From Bacillota bacterium (GTDB taxonomy: Bacteria > Bacillota > Desulfotomaculia > Desulfotomaculales > Ammonificaceae): DNA of 64,000 nucleotides. Of the stretch, positions 6,939-14,304 are shown piece by piece. The notes below the pieces were generated by a model, which was given only the letters and a program-made list of their open reading frames with translations, did not search any database and had not been told where the DNA came from. The stretch lies in assembly GCA_040755295.1 (NCBI GenBank), contig JBFMBK010000008.1, forward strand, positions 62,001 to 126,000, read 5' to 3'. A program made the translations under genes and the position numbers. The first letter of the stretch is position 1. Each line of letters begins with the position of its first letter.

Positions 6939-8099
6939 TTATAACGCGCCCTCCACCGTATCCAGGATCTCATTCGCTATGTAAAGCCGGTTACGGGACC
7001 TCCCGCCAACTTCTCGTAAAATACCAGCTTTTATAAATTCCCTTACATGGTGGCTTGCCGGCATATATGTAGTCCCTATGTATTTACTCGCTTTGGGGAT
7101 GGTAATAACAGGGCTTTGAAACAATAGGTCTACTAGTCTGAATACTGTGCTTGGGGAGCGAGATGTCTTAAATCTTTCATAGTATCCCTCCTGAAGGTCT
7201 TGTAGACGCTTGGCTCGGACTAGTGCATCTCGTGATTGCCTTTCTACACCCTTTAAAAAAAAGAGAAACCATTCATTCCAAGCCCCTCTTGTACTTACAG
7301 CCTGAAGAAGGTCATAATAGAACTCTCGATTAGCTTCAAAGAAAGCGCTTATATATAACAACGGTTGAGGTAAAAGGCCCCAGGCGCACGATAGCAGTAC
7401 AATGATCATACGACCCAGTCTGCCATTCCCATCAAGAAAAGGATGGATAGCCTCGAACTGATAATGGATCATTGCCAGGCGAATAAGTGGTGGTATACTA
7501 GTGCTTTGATAAAAAAACTGTTCCAATTTATCAAGAGCACTCAATATTTCATTTGGTGGAGGTGGTACAAAAGATGCTTTCTCCAGGGTACAACCAGGAG
7601 GCCCAATCCAATTTTGCGAACGTCGAAATTCCCCTGGGTTACGAGTCCCCCCTCGAACTCCTTCGAGAAGCTTGGAATGAGTTTCACGAATTAATCTGAG
7701 GCTAACGGGAAGTTTAATTAGAAGTGCTAAAGCATGTTCAAGAGCGTAGACGTAATTAACAACTTCATTAACATCGCTGTTAGGCTCACGATCCCATAAA
7801 CGTGCTTGAACCGCTTCAAAGGCATAAAGATCGGACAGAGATGCGCGTGTTCCCTCGATACGAGAGGAAAGCACTGCCTCTCGCCGCATAAATGGCTTAA
7901 TCAGCAAATGAGGATTGGGAAGCATCCGGCCCATTCCCGCAAGTTCACCTACAGCTCGGTCCGCTTCGGAGAGCGCGTATATTACATCTGGCTCTAAATT
8001 TGTGGAAAGCGGTAATGGATTTGGAATAAACGCCCAACGACCTTCCAATGTGCGCACGACGCGCCCTGCGGCAGAACTAGAGAAATCTTCAGGTTTCAC
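6939..8099 (-). CDS. Fic/DOC family adenylyltransferase (AMPylator) with C-terminal winged helix
   Basis: The catalytic loop HPFLDGNGRLGR (residues 219-230) is a perfect Fic motif, so transfer of AMP to hydroxyl groups of target proteins is expected. The autoinhibitory motif SSRIEG (78-83), of the [S/T]xxxE[G/N] type, lies N-terminal to the fold, making this a class II Fic like SoFic. The last 70 residues form a DNA-binding-like winged helix (ITIPKASKYIGTT...). Length 386 aa matches that class. A perfect 14-bp inverted repeat 62-91 bp upstream of the start suggests self-regulation by the winged helix (inference). The gene lies between two tRNA-Val remnants, so it was acquired horizontally. 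No separate antitoxin gene is adjacent. Confidence 0.93.
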   Translation of the reverse strand: MKPEDFSSSAAGRVVRTLEGRWAFIPNPLPLSTNLEPDVIYALSEADRAVGELAGMGRMLPNPHLLIKPFMRREAVLSSRIEGTRASLSDLYAFEAVQARLWDREPNSDVNEVVNYVYALEHALALLIKLPVSLRLIRETHSKLLEGVRGGTRNPGEFRRSQNWIGPPGCTLEKASFVPPPPNEILSALDKLEQFFYQSTSIPPLIRLAMIHYQFEAIHPFLDGNGRLGRMIIVLLSCAWGLLPQPLLYISAFFEANREFYYDLLQAVSTRGAWNEWFLFFLKGVERQSRDALVRAKRLQDLQEGYYERFKTSRSPSTVFRLVDLLFQSPVITIPKASKYIGTTYMPASHHVREFIKAGILREVGGRSRNRLYIANEILDTVEGAL

Positions 8100-8160
8100 T
8101 TTACCCTTCCTTTAGAGTTATACAAATCCTAATTATAGTTCAGTATAATATTTAATTCTT

Positions 8161-8190
8161 TATTATAGTTTTAGAGCTAAAACTATAATA
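8161..8190. promoter_or_regulatory. 14-bp perfect inverted repeat upstream of fic (operator candidate)
   Basis: TATTATAGTTTTAG, spacer AG, CTAAAACTATAATA. AT-rich, with related half-sites (ctataatta, tatagttcag) between it and the fic start. The position over the presumed promoter fits a repressor site. Confidence 0.6.
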
Positions 8191-8298
8191 AAGGCTTAGA
8201 GACTCATAATGCAATATCGTTTTTTCAAATCAGTCCCTATTAAGGTTTGGTATTCATCGTGCCTAAGGGTAAGGTAAGGCCAAACCGATAAATAAATT

Positions 8299-8323
8299 AA
8301 GACCTCCGACACTCGGAAGTCTT
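8299..8323 (-). terminator. Terminator downstream of the att copy at 8333
   Basis: AAGACCTCCGA and TCGGAAGTCTT form an 11-bp stem with one mismatch, followed on the minus strand by TTAATTTATTT. It occupies the same place relative to its tRNA fragment as the hairpin at 6791-6810. Confidence 0.65.
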
Positions 8324-8332
8324 GATATTTTT

Positions 8333-8382
8333 CTGGTGGGCGATGTAGGATTTGAACCTACGACATCTTGCTTGTAAGGCAA
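8333..8382 (-). other. attachment site copy (50 bp of tRNA-Val 3' part)
   Basis: Positions 8333-8382 are identical to 21501-21550, covering the 3' CCA, acceptor 3' strand, T arm and most of the anticodon arm of tRNA-Val. The match ends at 8383. This is the distal att copy generated when the 13.2-kb element integrated. Confidence 0.92.
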
Positions 8383-8391
8383 AAAAGGCTC

Positions 8392-8494
8392 GTCCATAGC
8401 GTATCATAGAACGGTATAATGCGGCTTTCAGTGTCCATAGTGTCCATAGTTTATATAGTTTTTTATCCCCATTCCCGTCAGTTATTACCGTCAG
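8392..8494. repeat. Short direct repeats inside the distal att (arm-type site candidates)
   Basis: GTCCATAG occurs at 8392-8399, 8433-8440 and 8442-8449. ATTCCCGTCAG occurs at 8471-8481 with a shorter ACCGTCAG at 8487-8494. ATTCCCGTCAG also occurs beside the tRNA-proximal att, as expected for integrase arm-binding sites. The 527-bp stretch 8100-8626 otherwise holds only the fic operator, a terminator and the att copy. Confidence 0.5.
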
Positions 8495-8626
8495 AAATAA
8501 ATCCCGAAAGTCGGTTGTTATGCCATTTCAAGGATTCCGCTCCCTCCATTAACGTAACCGTCTAGAAAAATAAGGTCACAACATCCTGTGTCGCGGCTCC
8601 TTTTAGGCATCTAAGAATATACTTTC

Positions 8627-9196
8627 CTATGAATATCTTTCCAGAAACTTATCCGTTTCAAGGTCCATTTCATATGAAAATTCTATTTTCCCCACCGATC
8701 TTACCCCTATGATATAAACACTCTCCCTGTTTACGATAAAAAAGAATACATAAAGGCTTAGGGGGGATGAAGCTAATCCCTTCGCAACATTTTCTTGGCC
8801 GATAACAATTATGGTATTCCCATCTTTTTCTTTCAGCTCTTTTATGACCTTGTTTTTTGACATGTGATCCAACGCTATTAACTTGGCAGCTTCTCGGGAA
8901 ACCAATGTAACACCAGCCTTACCTCTGATTTTATCTAGACATCTAACAAACTTGCGGGCTAGGCCGATCCAGCCATCTACAGCTTCATTGATATTTCTCC
9001 CTTGCAGAAAAAGGTTCCCAATTAATAGTAAAATGACGGGCCAATTAGAACCCCATCCTATGTCTTTTGGTTTTACCTTAATTTCTGTTGAAATTGGCTT
9101 TAATTCTTCCAATATTCCGGCAATAAACGATTGTTTTACACCCAGAGGTGTTTCAGAATCCCATTCATCTTCTGGTATGTCGATTATGATTTCCAT
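8627..9196 (-). CDS. Hypothetical protein, 189 aa
   Basis: Not recognised. Visible parts are an acidic N-terminus (MEIIIDIPEDEWDSET), one hydrophobic segment near residues 53-66 (WPVILLLIGNLFLQG) that could be a membrane helix or buried strand, a charged middle helix region, and a second hydrophobic stretch near residues 147-155. It is AT-richer than the core genes. With the next gene 14 bp upstream it forms a two-gene unit at the distal end of the mobile element, where cargo genes usually sit. Function unknown. Confidence 0.6.
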   Translation of the reverse strand: MEIIIDIPEDEWDSETPLGVKQSFIAGILEELKPISTEIKVKPKDIGWGSNWPVILLLIGNLFLQGRNINEAVDGWIGLARKFVRCLDKIRGKAGVTLVSREAAKLIALDHMSKNKVIKELKEKDGNTIIVIGQENVAKGLASSPLSLYVFFFIVNRESVYIIGVRSVGKIEFSYEMDLETDKFLERYS

Positions 9197-9210
9197 CCCT
9201 TGTCTCCTTA

Positions 9211-9465
9211 CTAAACATAAGGATATTTAATTTTCCGAGGTAAAATATTAAAACAATCACATTCTTTATAAGATCGCCTGCAGAGCATTCCGTCAAAATC
9301 TACATTCCCTGGCTTTTGTTTACGAATAGGGCATTCAGTGTGCATTAAGGTTGCTGGCTTTTTTAAATCTCTATCTGGCGGGAGTTGGTATTTCCCTTCT
9401 ATATATACCTTGATATTCCAGACGGGGCAATCAAAAGCTTTACAAACGATAGTTGTATAAATCAA
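9211..9465 (-). CDS. Hypothetical cysteine-containing protein, 84 aa
   Basis: Seven cysteines in spaced positions (VCKAFDCPVW, HTECPIRK, MLCRRSYKECDCF) suggest a metal-binding or disulfide-stabilised small protein. I do not recognise the family. Start is ATG at 9465. The gene lies immediately before the 189-aa gene in the same direction, and the pair may work together as element cargo. Confidence 0.5.
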   Translation of the reverse strand: MIYTTIVCKAFDCPVWNIKVYIEGKYQLPPDRDLKKPATLMHTECPIRKQKPGNVDFDGMLCRRSYKECDCFNILPRKIKYPYV

Positions 9466-9579
9466 ATTAACTAACCCCCTTCCTGCTCTGCCGTGGTGCC
9501 CCTTCTACGCTGCCGGGTAATGGTAAGATACCCGCCAGTTAGTTAGAAGCCCCTTGTAGGCGATCTTGGAGCGTGGCTG

Positions 9580-9762
9580 TTATTTGTTCGTTGGTCGTTT
9601 TTTCGCTTCCTCGATAAACTTTTCTAAGTCTTCCTGCTTGATGCGCCAGTTATCGCCAATTTTAGCCCCAGGTAATTTACCGGATCGTAAATGAGCGTAG
9701 ACCGTTCTTACATGAATTTTAAGTATTCGTGCCGCTTCCTGCGGTGTAAGTAATTCCTTCAT
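9580..9762 (-). CDS. Excisionase-family HTH DNA-binding protein, 60 aa
   Basis: The whole protein is a MerR/excisionase-type winged helix: LLTPQEAARILKIHVRTV forms the HTH, and HLRSGKLPGAKIGDNWRI is the typical wing seen in helix_turn_helix_17 proteins. Such 60-aa proteins commonly serve as recombination directionality factors or as small regulators. It sits about 1.2 kb inside the distal att, far from the integrase. The promoter region faces the divergent + strand unit at 9919, so it may also control that unit (inference). Confidence 0.8.
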   Translation of the reverse strand: MKELLTPQEAARILKIHVRTVYAHLRSGKLPGAKIGDNWRIKQEDLEKFIEEAKKRPTNK

Positions 9763-9918
9763 TCCTTTTTCATTCCCTCCTTGTCCTCATAATACCACTA
9801 ACTATCTAAAAATACAACATATTCCCTTATTAACCTATTGACCACTAAGGGCTTATATGATAGTTTATAGGGTAACAGCGTAATTAGTGGCGTTACATGG
9901 AATTTAAGGAGGTGATAT

Positions 9919-10008
9919 ATGTCCCCTGAAAGCGAACAAGCCCGGAACAAAGTCCGGGCCACCGGGAAGCGGGTACACCGTAAGCTGGAACACCCGCTGC
10001 CGGGGTAA
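9919..10008 (+). CDS. 29-aa leader-like peptide with near-perfect Shine-Dalgarno
   Basis: ATG at 9919 is preceded by aaggaggtgatat, complementary to 12-13 bases of the 16S 3' end, one of the strongest ribosome sites in the window. The peptide is basic (MSPESEQARNKVRATGKR...). Its coding DNA contains two hairpins: GCCCGGA/TCCGGGC (940-959 within the 9 kb) and GCGGGT/ACCCGC with outer CCGG pairs (9962-10003). The next gene starts 50 bp later. A translated leader controlling downstream structure is possible, as is a simple small protein. Confidence 0.45.
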   Translation: MSPESEQARNKVRATGKRVHRKLEHPLPG

Positions 10009-10058
10009 AGGATTCGGCAACCGTACCCAAAAATCCTTCATGGGGAGGTAAAGAGCAA

Positions 10059-10364
10059 ATGCCCGAATCATTCTCCATAGATTTCTTAAAACTTGTTAAT
10101 AAGAGAACCGTTGAAGTAGGGATGGCCGCTGCCGCAGACGATCCGGAGTTTAAAGAATACGACAAGGAAATACGCGAGGCCGAAGACAAGCTTCAAAAAG
10201 AGCTGTCTGACGAAGGATGGCAATTCTTCCTCGACTACGAGGCTGCCCGCAACCAGCAGGGGATTATTTCCGCAGAGCATGTTTACCGGCAGGGTATGCG
10301 GGATTGCTTCGCGCTGATTAAAGAGTTGAACCAGTACCCTGATCGCGGCAATAAAGAGGAATAA
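10059..10364 (+). CDS. Small helical protein of mobile-element type, 101 aa
   Basis: The start has a good ribosome site (ggggaggtaaag). The protein is almost entirely helical and charged, with a coiled-coil-like centre (DKEIREAEDKLQKEL) and a C-terminal helix GMRDCFALIKEL. It resembles uncharacterised small proteins of clostridial phages and mobile elements, but no function is known to me. After the TAA stop the same frame stays open for 20 more codons that look protein-like, so an ancestral longer form is possible. It is followed by a strong terminator at 10439-10471. Confidence 0.6.
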   Translation: MPESFSIDFLKLVNKRTVEVGMAAAADDPEFKEYDKEIREAEDKLQKELSDEGWQFFLDYEAARNQQGIISAEHVYRQGMRDCFALIKELNQYPDRGNKEE

Positions 10365-10438
10365 AGAACCGCGAATGCCGCCGAGCGAATGGCCAAAGAT
10401 ATAAGCCGCGCCTTGACCGGAAGGTAGACGATAGAAGC

Positions 10439-10471
10439 GCGAAGGCCGGGGTTAGACGCCCCGGCCTTCGC
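10439..10471 (+). terminator. Strong GC-rich hairpin terminator
   Basis: GCGAAGGCCGGGG and CCCCGGCCTTCGC make a 13-bp perfect stem with a 7-nt loop, followed by TTTG. It lies 75 bp after the 101-aa gene, and the stem passes through a minus-strand frame that I therefore do not call. Confidence 0.65.
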
Positions 10472-10599
10472 TTTGATAAACTGCTTGAGTTGTTCGCGGG
10501 ATACCAGTTTCTTCTTTTCCATTTGCCTTCCTGCCTTTCCGTATTATTGTACTTTCGGAAAGAGCAGAAGCACAATTTATTTTACACACTCGGTCTTCT

Positions 10600-11160
10600 T
10601 TAAAATCTTGCTCGCATGCTTATGATGTTTTTTCTTTTATTACGTTCATTGATTACGAAACCAAACCTTTTATAGTACTCTACGTTATTAAGGTAAGCAT
10701 CCAGTGTTACGAAACGAATGCCAAGTTCATTTCTTAACCTTTTCGCTTCCCGTTTAACATATTCGATCATAAATACTCCAAACCAGCGGCCTTGCTCACT
10801 TTTGTCAACTCCTAATCTTGCAATCTTAAGGGCAGGAGCTACAGCATAAGGAATATCGTCTCTTTCTTCTTCAGTCAATAGAATTGCATCAGCACATATA
10901 GAATAGAAACCTATGAGCTTTAATTTGGCTATATGTTTTTTATAAATGAAGTTTCTAAACATATTCCACCGATGATTACGCTCCCCATAATAAAGAAGGA
11001 CGGTGACATTAAGACCACCGTCCTGTTCTTCTAGTGCCTCGTCTTTTAGAAAATGGTTTATTTCGTCCTCTCCGCAATCAAACCGAGCTACATTGGGCAA
11101 ATCTTCTTCGGATAATTTAGCAAGTTCTACATTTTTTAATTCAAATTTATAACCAAGCAC
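10600..11160 (-). CDS. GNAT-family acetyltransferase, TacT-like toxin candidate
   Basis: The fold follows GNAT toxins. The entry segment FDCGEDEINHFL resembles the F.cG...id.FL motif of TacT/AtaT. The acetyl-CoA-binding motif A region is LGVDKSEQGRWFGVFMI (Q/R-x-x-G-x-G/A degenerate), and the end has YYKRFGFV, the usual YerFGF motif. Such toxins acetylate aminoacyl-tRNA. The GTG start overlaps the stop of the upstream small gene by one base (TAGTG), indicating translational coupling as in toxin-antitoxin pairs. Length 186 aa is slightly longer than TacT because of an insert near residues 55-75. The second glycine of the CoA loop is not obvious, so activity needs testing. Confidence 0.75.
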   Translation of the reverse strand: MLGYKFELKNVELAKLSEEDLPNVARFDCGEDEINHFLKDEALEEQDGGLNVTVLLYYGERNHRWNMFRNFIYKKHIAKLKLIGFYSICADAILLTEEERDDIPYAVAPALKIARLGVDKSEQGRWFGVFMIEYVKREAKRLRNELGIRFVTLDAYLNNVEYYKRFGFVINERNKRKNIISMRARF

Positions 11161-11312
11161 TAAAATCCTCGTCTTTTGACATTCTTGAACAACAACTCTC
11201 TTTTTTCCGCTTCCCGGATTTCTTGGGGCGTAGGCTTCCGCTTCATGTCTTCGTAAACCTCTCGGGCATCCTTACCCTTCAAAACCGGCGTGGGTGCGAC
11301 CTGAGTAGCCAT
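11160..11312 (-). CDS. Small protein paired with the GNAT gene, antitoxin candidate, 50 aa
   Basis: I chose the ATG at 11312 because aaaggaggg lies 10 bases upstream; the frame is open 22 codons further. The product MATQVAPTPVLKGKDAREVY... has a short extended N-terminus followed by charged helices (KPTPQEIREAEKREL). Small proteins of this kind are found next to GNAT toxins in Firmicutes and could wrap the enzyme. The stop overlaps the toxin start by one base. Assignment as antitoxin rests on context, not on a known domain such as RHH. Confidence 0.6.
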   Translation of the reverse strand: MATQVAPTPVLKGKDAREVYEDMKRKPTPQEIREAEKRELLFKNVKRRGF

Positions 11313-11591
11313 ACGCCTCACTCCCTCCTTTAATAACAAATTTAAAGATTTTTCGACAATATTATACGCATTTATCACTTAAAGTGATCCTAAATAAATG
11401 TTAACCCGGTAGAATATAAAATGCAATAAAATTTTGCAAGTTGGCAAATAGCAATATGCCTTAGAATATTCTTCGTTCTAAGACTGGGAGGACTTTAATT
11501 TTCCTAGCGGCACCAAGAGCCTTTAAGCTCTCCCGAATGAGGCACCGCGTCTTGGCCTACTTGAATACCTTACCCCGGCCCTTTTTTGCAT

Positions 11592-13535
11592 TTATATTCC
11601 GGCGGTCACTCCTGTGCGTTTAAGCTCGCGTACAAGCAATTCGCCAATGCGGTGAATGTCCATGTCCGATGAGATACTGTTGCCGGTGATGGTGATATGA
11701 TTGATCGTCGTACCGCGTTTTGTTGATATGGGATAGTCCGTTACTGGAGCACCCGCGCCCTCAAACGCTAATTTCGGCGCAATCATGTCCATAAACTTTT
11801 GGAATGGTGCAACTATCTCTGGACCCTTCTCACCGATCATGGCAAGGGTAGGACTTTTTACCAACGCGCCTTCGGCCAAATAGGGAATAGTAGGTATCTG
11901 TGGCATACCCACCGTCCAGCCACCCACCGTGCCGTCAAGTGGAATCTGTACTTCCGGTACTTTGATTTTAATGCTGTTAAAAGCCGCGATAAATCTGTTA
12001 ATCAGGCCGATTACCGAGTTTATTCCGCCTTTAATAGTGTCCACGATGCCGCGCCAGACAGATTCGGCTATAGTTTTAATGCCGTTCCACGCATCGGCGA
12101 AGCCCTGTTTTATGCTCTCCCAAATACCACCTAAATGCTGACTTAACAATGATGCCCAACCGACAGGTCCAACGGCGATTTGCAAGATTTCGTCGCCCCA
12201 CTTTTTAAAGAAGTCCTTGAGTCCCGTCCACGCGGTTGTTGCCAAGCCGGTGATCGCCTCCCACGCCGTGGACAGCGCCCCGGTGATCGCCTCCCACGCC
12301 GCTGTTGTGGCGTCTCGGATTGTTTCCCAATTGCTAATAATTGCGCTGATAATAATGCCAAACGGCCCAAGGATGATACTAATAATTAACGGCCAGTTTT
12401 CCTGCACAAAACCGACAATGGCTTGAACTGCATTCACGGTAAAGTCCTTAACTGTAGTCCAGATGTTTTTAAAGAAGTCGCCGATTTTATCCCAGTTTTT
12501 GTAGATTGTATAAGCCAAGGCTGCAACCGCCGCACCTGCCAACATAAATGGTGCCAAGGGAATCATGGCCGCCGCTACAGAAGTACCAAACGCTACTATG
12601 GCCGGAACTAAAGCACCGGCAATAGCACCGCCGATAATCACTATTTTCTTTTGCAAATCTTCAGGGAACAGCTCTGCTAATGCGCCCTTCAAACCCCCTT
12701 TTTCAAGAGCCGTTTTTATTTCACCAAGCCACTTATTTATGTTGTCCAAAGCCGGTCCCAGGTTGAAAGCCTTAATAATTTCCTCGCCAAGAGGACGCAT
12801 CATCTGGCTTATATTGTCTTTTAGATTCGACCACCGGCCTATTAAGGTCTTGGACTGCTTATCCATCGCACCGCCGAACCTTTCGGCCATGCCTTTCAAG
12901 ACAGCGTCAATACCCTGCTGGCCGGTAATCATACCTTGCTCTGCCATCTTCATAGCCTCGGGTACAGATACGCCGATTGCTTTAGCGACCATGTCCCAGG
13001 ATTTAACACCAAGTTCGTTCAGTTGGTTCATTTCTTCGGCTGAGATTTTACCTTTCGCGGCCATCTGGCCCAAAGCCAAAGTTACACGGTCTATTTCAGC
13101 CTTGCCGCCGCCTAGTGCCGAAACAGCATTGCCTATATTTGTCATCATCGGGATTATTTTTTCTGCCGAAAAACCGAAGGCCAGGAGCCGCCTACTGGAA
13201 TCCTCCAGGCCGGGCAACTCGAACGGTGTCTTAGAAGCAAAATCAGACAGGTCCTTGAGGAACTTTTCAGCCTCTTTACCGCTGCCCAAGAGTGTCGTAA
13301 ACGCCGTTTTGCTCTGCTCATACTCAGCCGCCATCTTCACAGCACCCCCTGCGGCTACTCCCGTCGCTGCTCCTAATGCAAGAAGTCCGCCGGCAAGCAT
13401 TTTTGAACTCGCTGTGGCCGGACCAAGGGCGAATGCCCTTTGCAAACGTGATGTTTGCGCTTCCGCTTCGGCCATTTTGCGGGTAAAGTCCGAAATGTCA
13501 GCACCTAAAAGTACCCGTAATTTTCCTACGTCCAT
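11592..13535 (-). CDS. Phage tail tape measure protein, 647 aa
   Basis: The N-terminal ~230 residues match the tape-measure domain of siphophages: GLEDSSRRLLAFGFSAEKI and ISAEEMNQLNELGVKSW are its conserved blocks. Glycine/alanine-rich hydrophobic segments follow (about residues 45-65, 295-345 and 380-400), then helical repeats with tryptophans (TAWEAITGALSTAWEAITG) and a C-terminal glycine-rich region. In tailed phages this protein sets tail length and threads into the host membrane. At 647 aa it would specify a short tail. It is the last gene of the structural-type run in the element, with no distal tail, baseplate or lysis genes beyond it. Confidence 0.9.
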   Translation of the reverse strand: MDVGKLRVLLGADISDFTRKMAEAEAQTSRLQRAFALGPATASSKMLAGGLLALGAATGVAAGGAVKMAAEYEQSKTAFTTLLGSGKEAEKFLKDLSDFASKTPFELPGLEDSSRRLLAFGFSAEKIIPMMTNIGNAVSALGGGKAEIDRVTLALGQMAAKGKISAEEMNQLNELGVKSWDMVAKAIGVSVPEAMKMAEQGMITGQQGIDAVLKGMAERFGGAMDKQSKTLIGRWSNLKDNISQMMRPLGEEIIKAFNLGPALDNINKWLGEIKTALEKGGLKGALAELFPEDLQKKIVIIGGAIAGALVPAIVAFGTSVAAAMIPLAPFMLAGAAVAALAYTIYKNWDKIGDFFKNIWTTVKDFTVNAVQAIVGFVQENWPLIISIILGPFGIIISAIISNWETIRDATTAAWEAITGALSTAWEAITGLATTAWTGLKDFFKKWGDEILQIAVGPVGWASLLSQHLGGIWESIKQGFADAWNGIKTIAESVWRGIVDTIKGGINSVIGLINRFIAAFNSIKIKVPEVQIPLDGTVGGWTVGMPQIPTIPYLAEGALVKSPTLAMIGEKGPEIVAPFQKFMDMIAPKLAFEGAGAPVTDYPISTKRGTTINHITITGNSISSDMDIHRIGELLVRELKRTGVTAGI

Positions 13536-13639
13536 GTTATATCACCTCATCTTTCCTGGTAAATAAAAAAACCGCCCAAGCTCACGCCCAGGCGGCCCCC
13601 ACCGCCTCAAATCCCCGTTTTATTCAGTGTACTTAAGCC

Positions 13640-13924
13640 TTAAATGTTGATTAACGCCCTGGCCGCTTTGTAGGTATCCGCAGTCGCCACAAGAACCGCT
13701 TTGCGTTGCTTTTGTAAATTGTTTATCTGTTCATCAACGAATCTAATCGACTCTTTGCGCCAAAGTTTCACTGACTCGAACAGCAAGATCCTCTGATCGC
13801 GTGGCATGATGGGAAATATCGCCGCAACTTCCTCACCGCTGGCACCCGCACTGAAGGCTGCTATCACTTGAATTGTTTCTGTATCCATTCCAGGAAGAAC
13901 TTGGAATTTAATTGGGCTTTCCAC
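13640..13924 (-). CDS. Hypothetical phage protein upstream of the tape measure, 94 aa
   Basis: GTG at 13924 follows gcgaggtg at proper spacing. The open frame extends further 5', but that part overlaps the neighbouring gene. The product is helical (VLPGMDTETIQVIAAFSAG..., then a C-terminal helix with QKQRKAVLVATADTY). Its position just before the tape measure is where tail assembly chaperones lie in siphophages, but no sequence motif confirms that. Whether it uses a frameshift is not evident. Confidence 0.5.
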   Translation of the reverse strand: MESPIKFQVLPGMDTETIQVIAAFSAGASGEEVAAIFPIMPRDQRILLFESVKLWRKESIRFVDEQINNLQKQRKAVLVATADTYKAARALINI

Positions 13925-14000
13925 GTTTTTTTCACCTCGCTTTTCTTTTAAAAGAAAGTGGCAAGCCCCCCAGCTTGCAAATTTTTCCCCTCGGAGTGAC

Positions 14001-14291
14001 TTAGTAATATTCGATAATTTCCCACCCAACGACGCTGTGGGCGGTAAGTGTGCCGTTATTAGAGTAAGCAACCACTCGTAGATTTGTTGACGATGTTAAA
14101 TATGCGGTCACGTATCCCTGTCCATTAGCAACACCGCCGTCTATCGCCATACCCGTTCCCGAAGTAATCAGTCGTATTTTTGTGAGGTCTACTTCAGAAA
14201 TGGCAACGTCGGTTGTGGTTGTCGTATTAGTGGCACTGATCGACGTTTGTCCGCGCTGGGTGTTCTTGACTACTCTTGAACGTCTAAGCAC
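14001..14291 (-). CDS. Phage tail-associated small beta-rich protein, 96 aa
   Basis: Short and rich in Thr/Ser/Val with alternating beta pattern (TTTTTDVAISEVDLTKIR) and ending GWEIIEYY. It resembles the 90-130 aa proteins encoded near tail-fibre genes of clostridial phages, which start with xxQRG and contain a VxISxVDxxKs block. The N-terminal VVKNTQRGQTSIS fits that pattern. Its exact role is unknown. ATG or GTG-type alternatives near 14291 are all close together. It lies between the 203-aa protein and the 94-aa gene, all in one direction. Confidence 0.55.
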   Translation of the reverse strand: MLRRSRVVKNTQRGQTSISATNTTTTTDVAISEVDLTKIRLITSGTGMAIDGGVANGQGYVTAYLTSSTNLRVVAYSNNGTLTAHSVVGWEIIEYY

Positions 14292-14304
14292 TTAACTTAC
14301 CCCC

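Larger units (their letters stand above)
6849..8332. mobile_element. 1.5-kb remnant insertion carrying fic
   Basis: The segment is flanked by two direct partial copies of the tRNA-Val 3' end (6824-6848 and 8333-8382). It contains only the Fic gene and its regulatory palindrome. No integrase remains, so it depends on others or is a deletion derivative. Confidence 0.6.

Noticed and set aside
8169-8184. GTTTTAGAGCTA resembles the start of a Cas9 CRISPR repeat
   Set aside because: It is the centre of a 14-bp palindrome, there is no array or cas gene nearby, and no 20-40 bp repeats with spacers follow.
10283-10522. 79-aa minus-strand frame starting MEKKKLVSREQLKQFIKAK
   Set aside because: It runs through a strong terminator hairpin and overlaps the coded 101-aa gene; only its N-terminus looks protein-like.
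12565-13566. 333-aa + strand frame opposite the tape measure gene
   Set aside because: It is antisense to a gene with clear homology, and its composition (Ser/Pro/Ala/Ile) matches reverse reading.
13570-13625. AGGCGG/CCGCCT hairpin after a poly-A stretch before the tape measure gene
   Set aside because: The stem is only 6 bp and no T-run follows on either strand in the right place.
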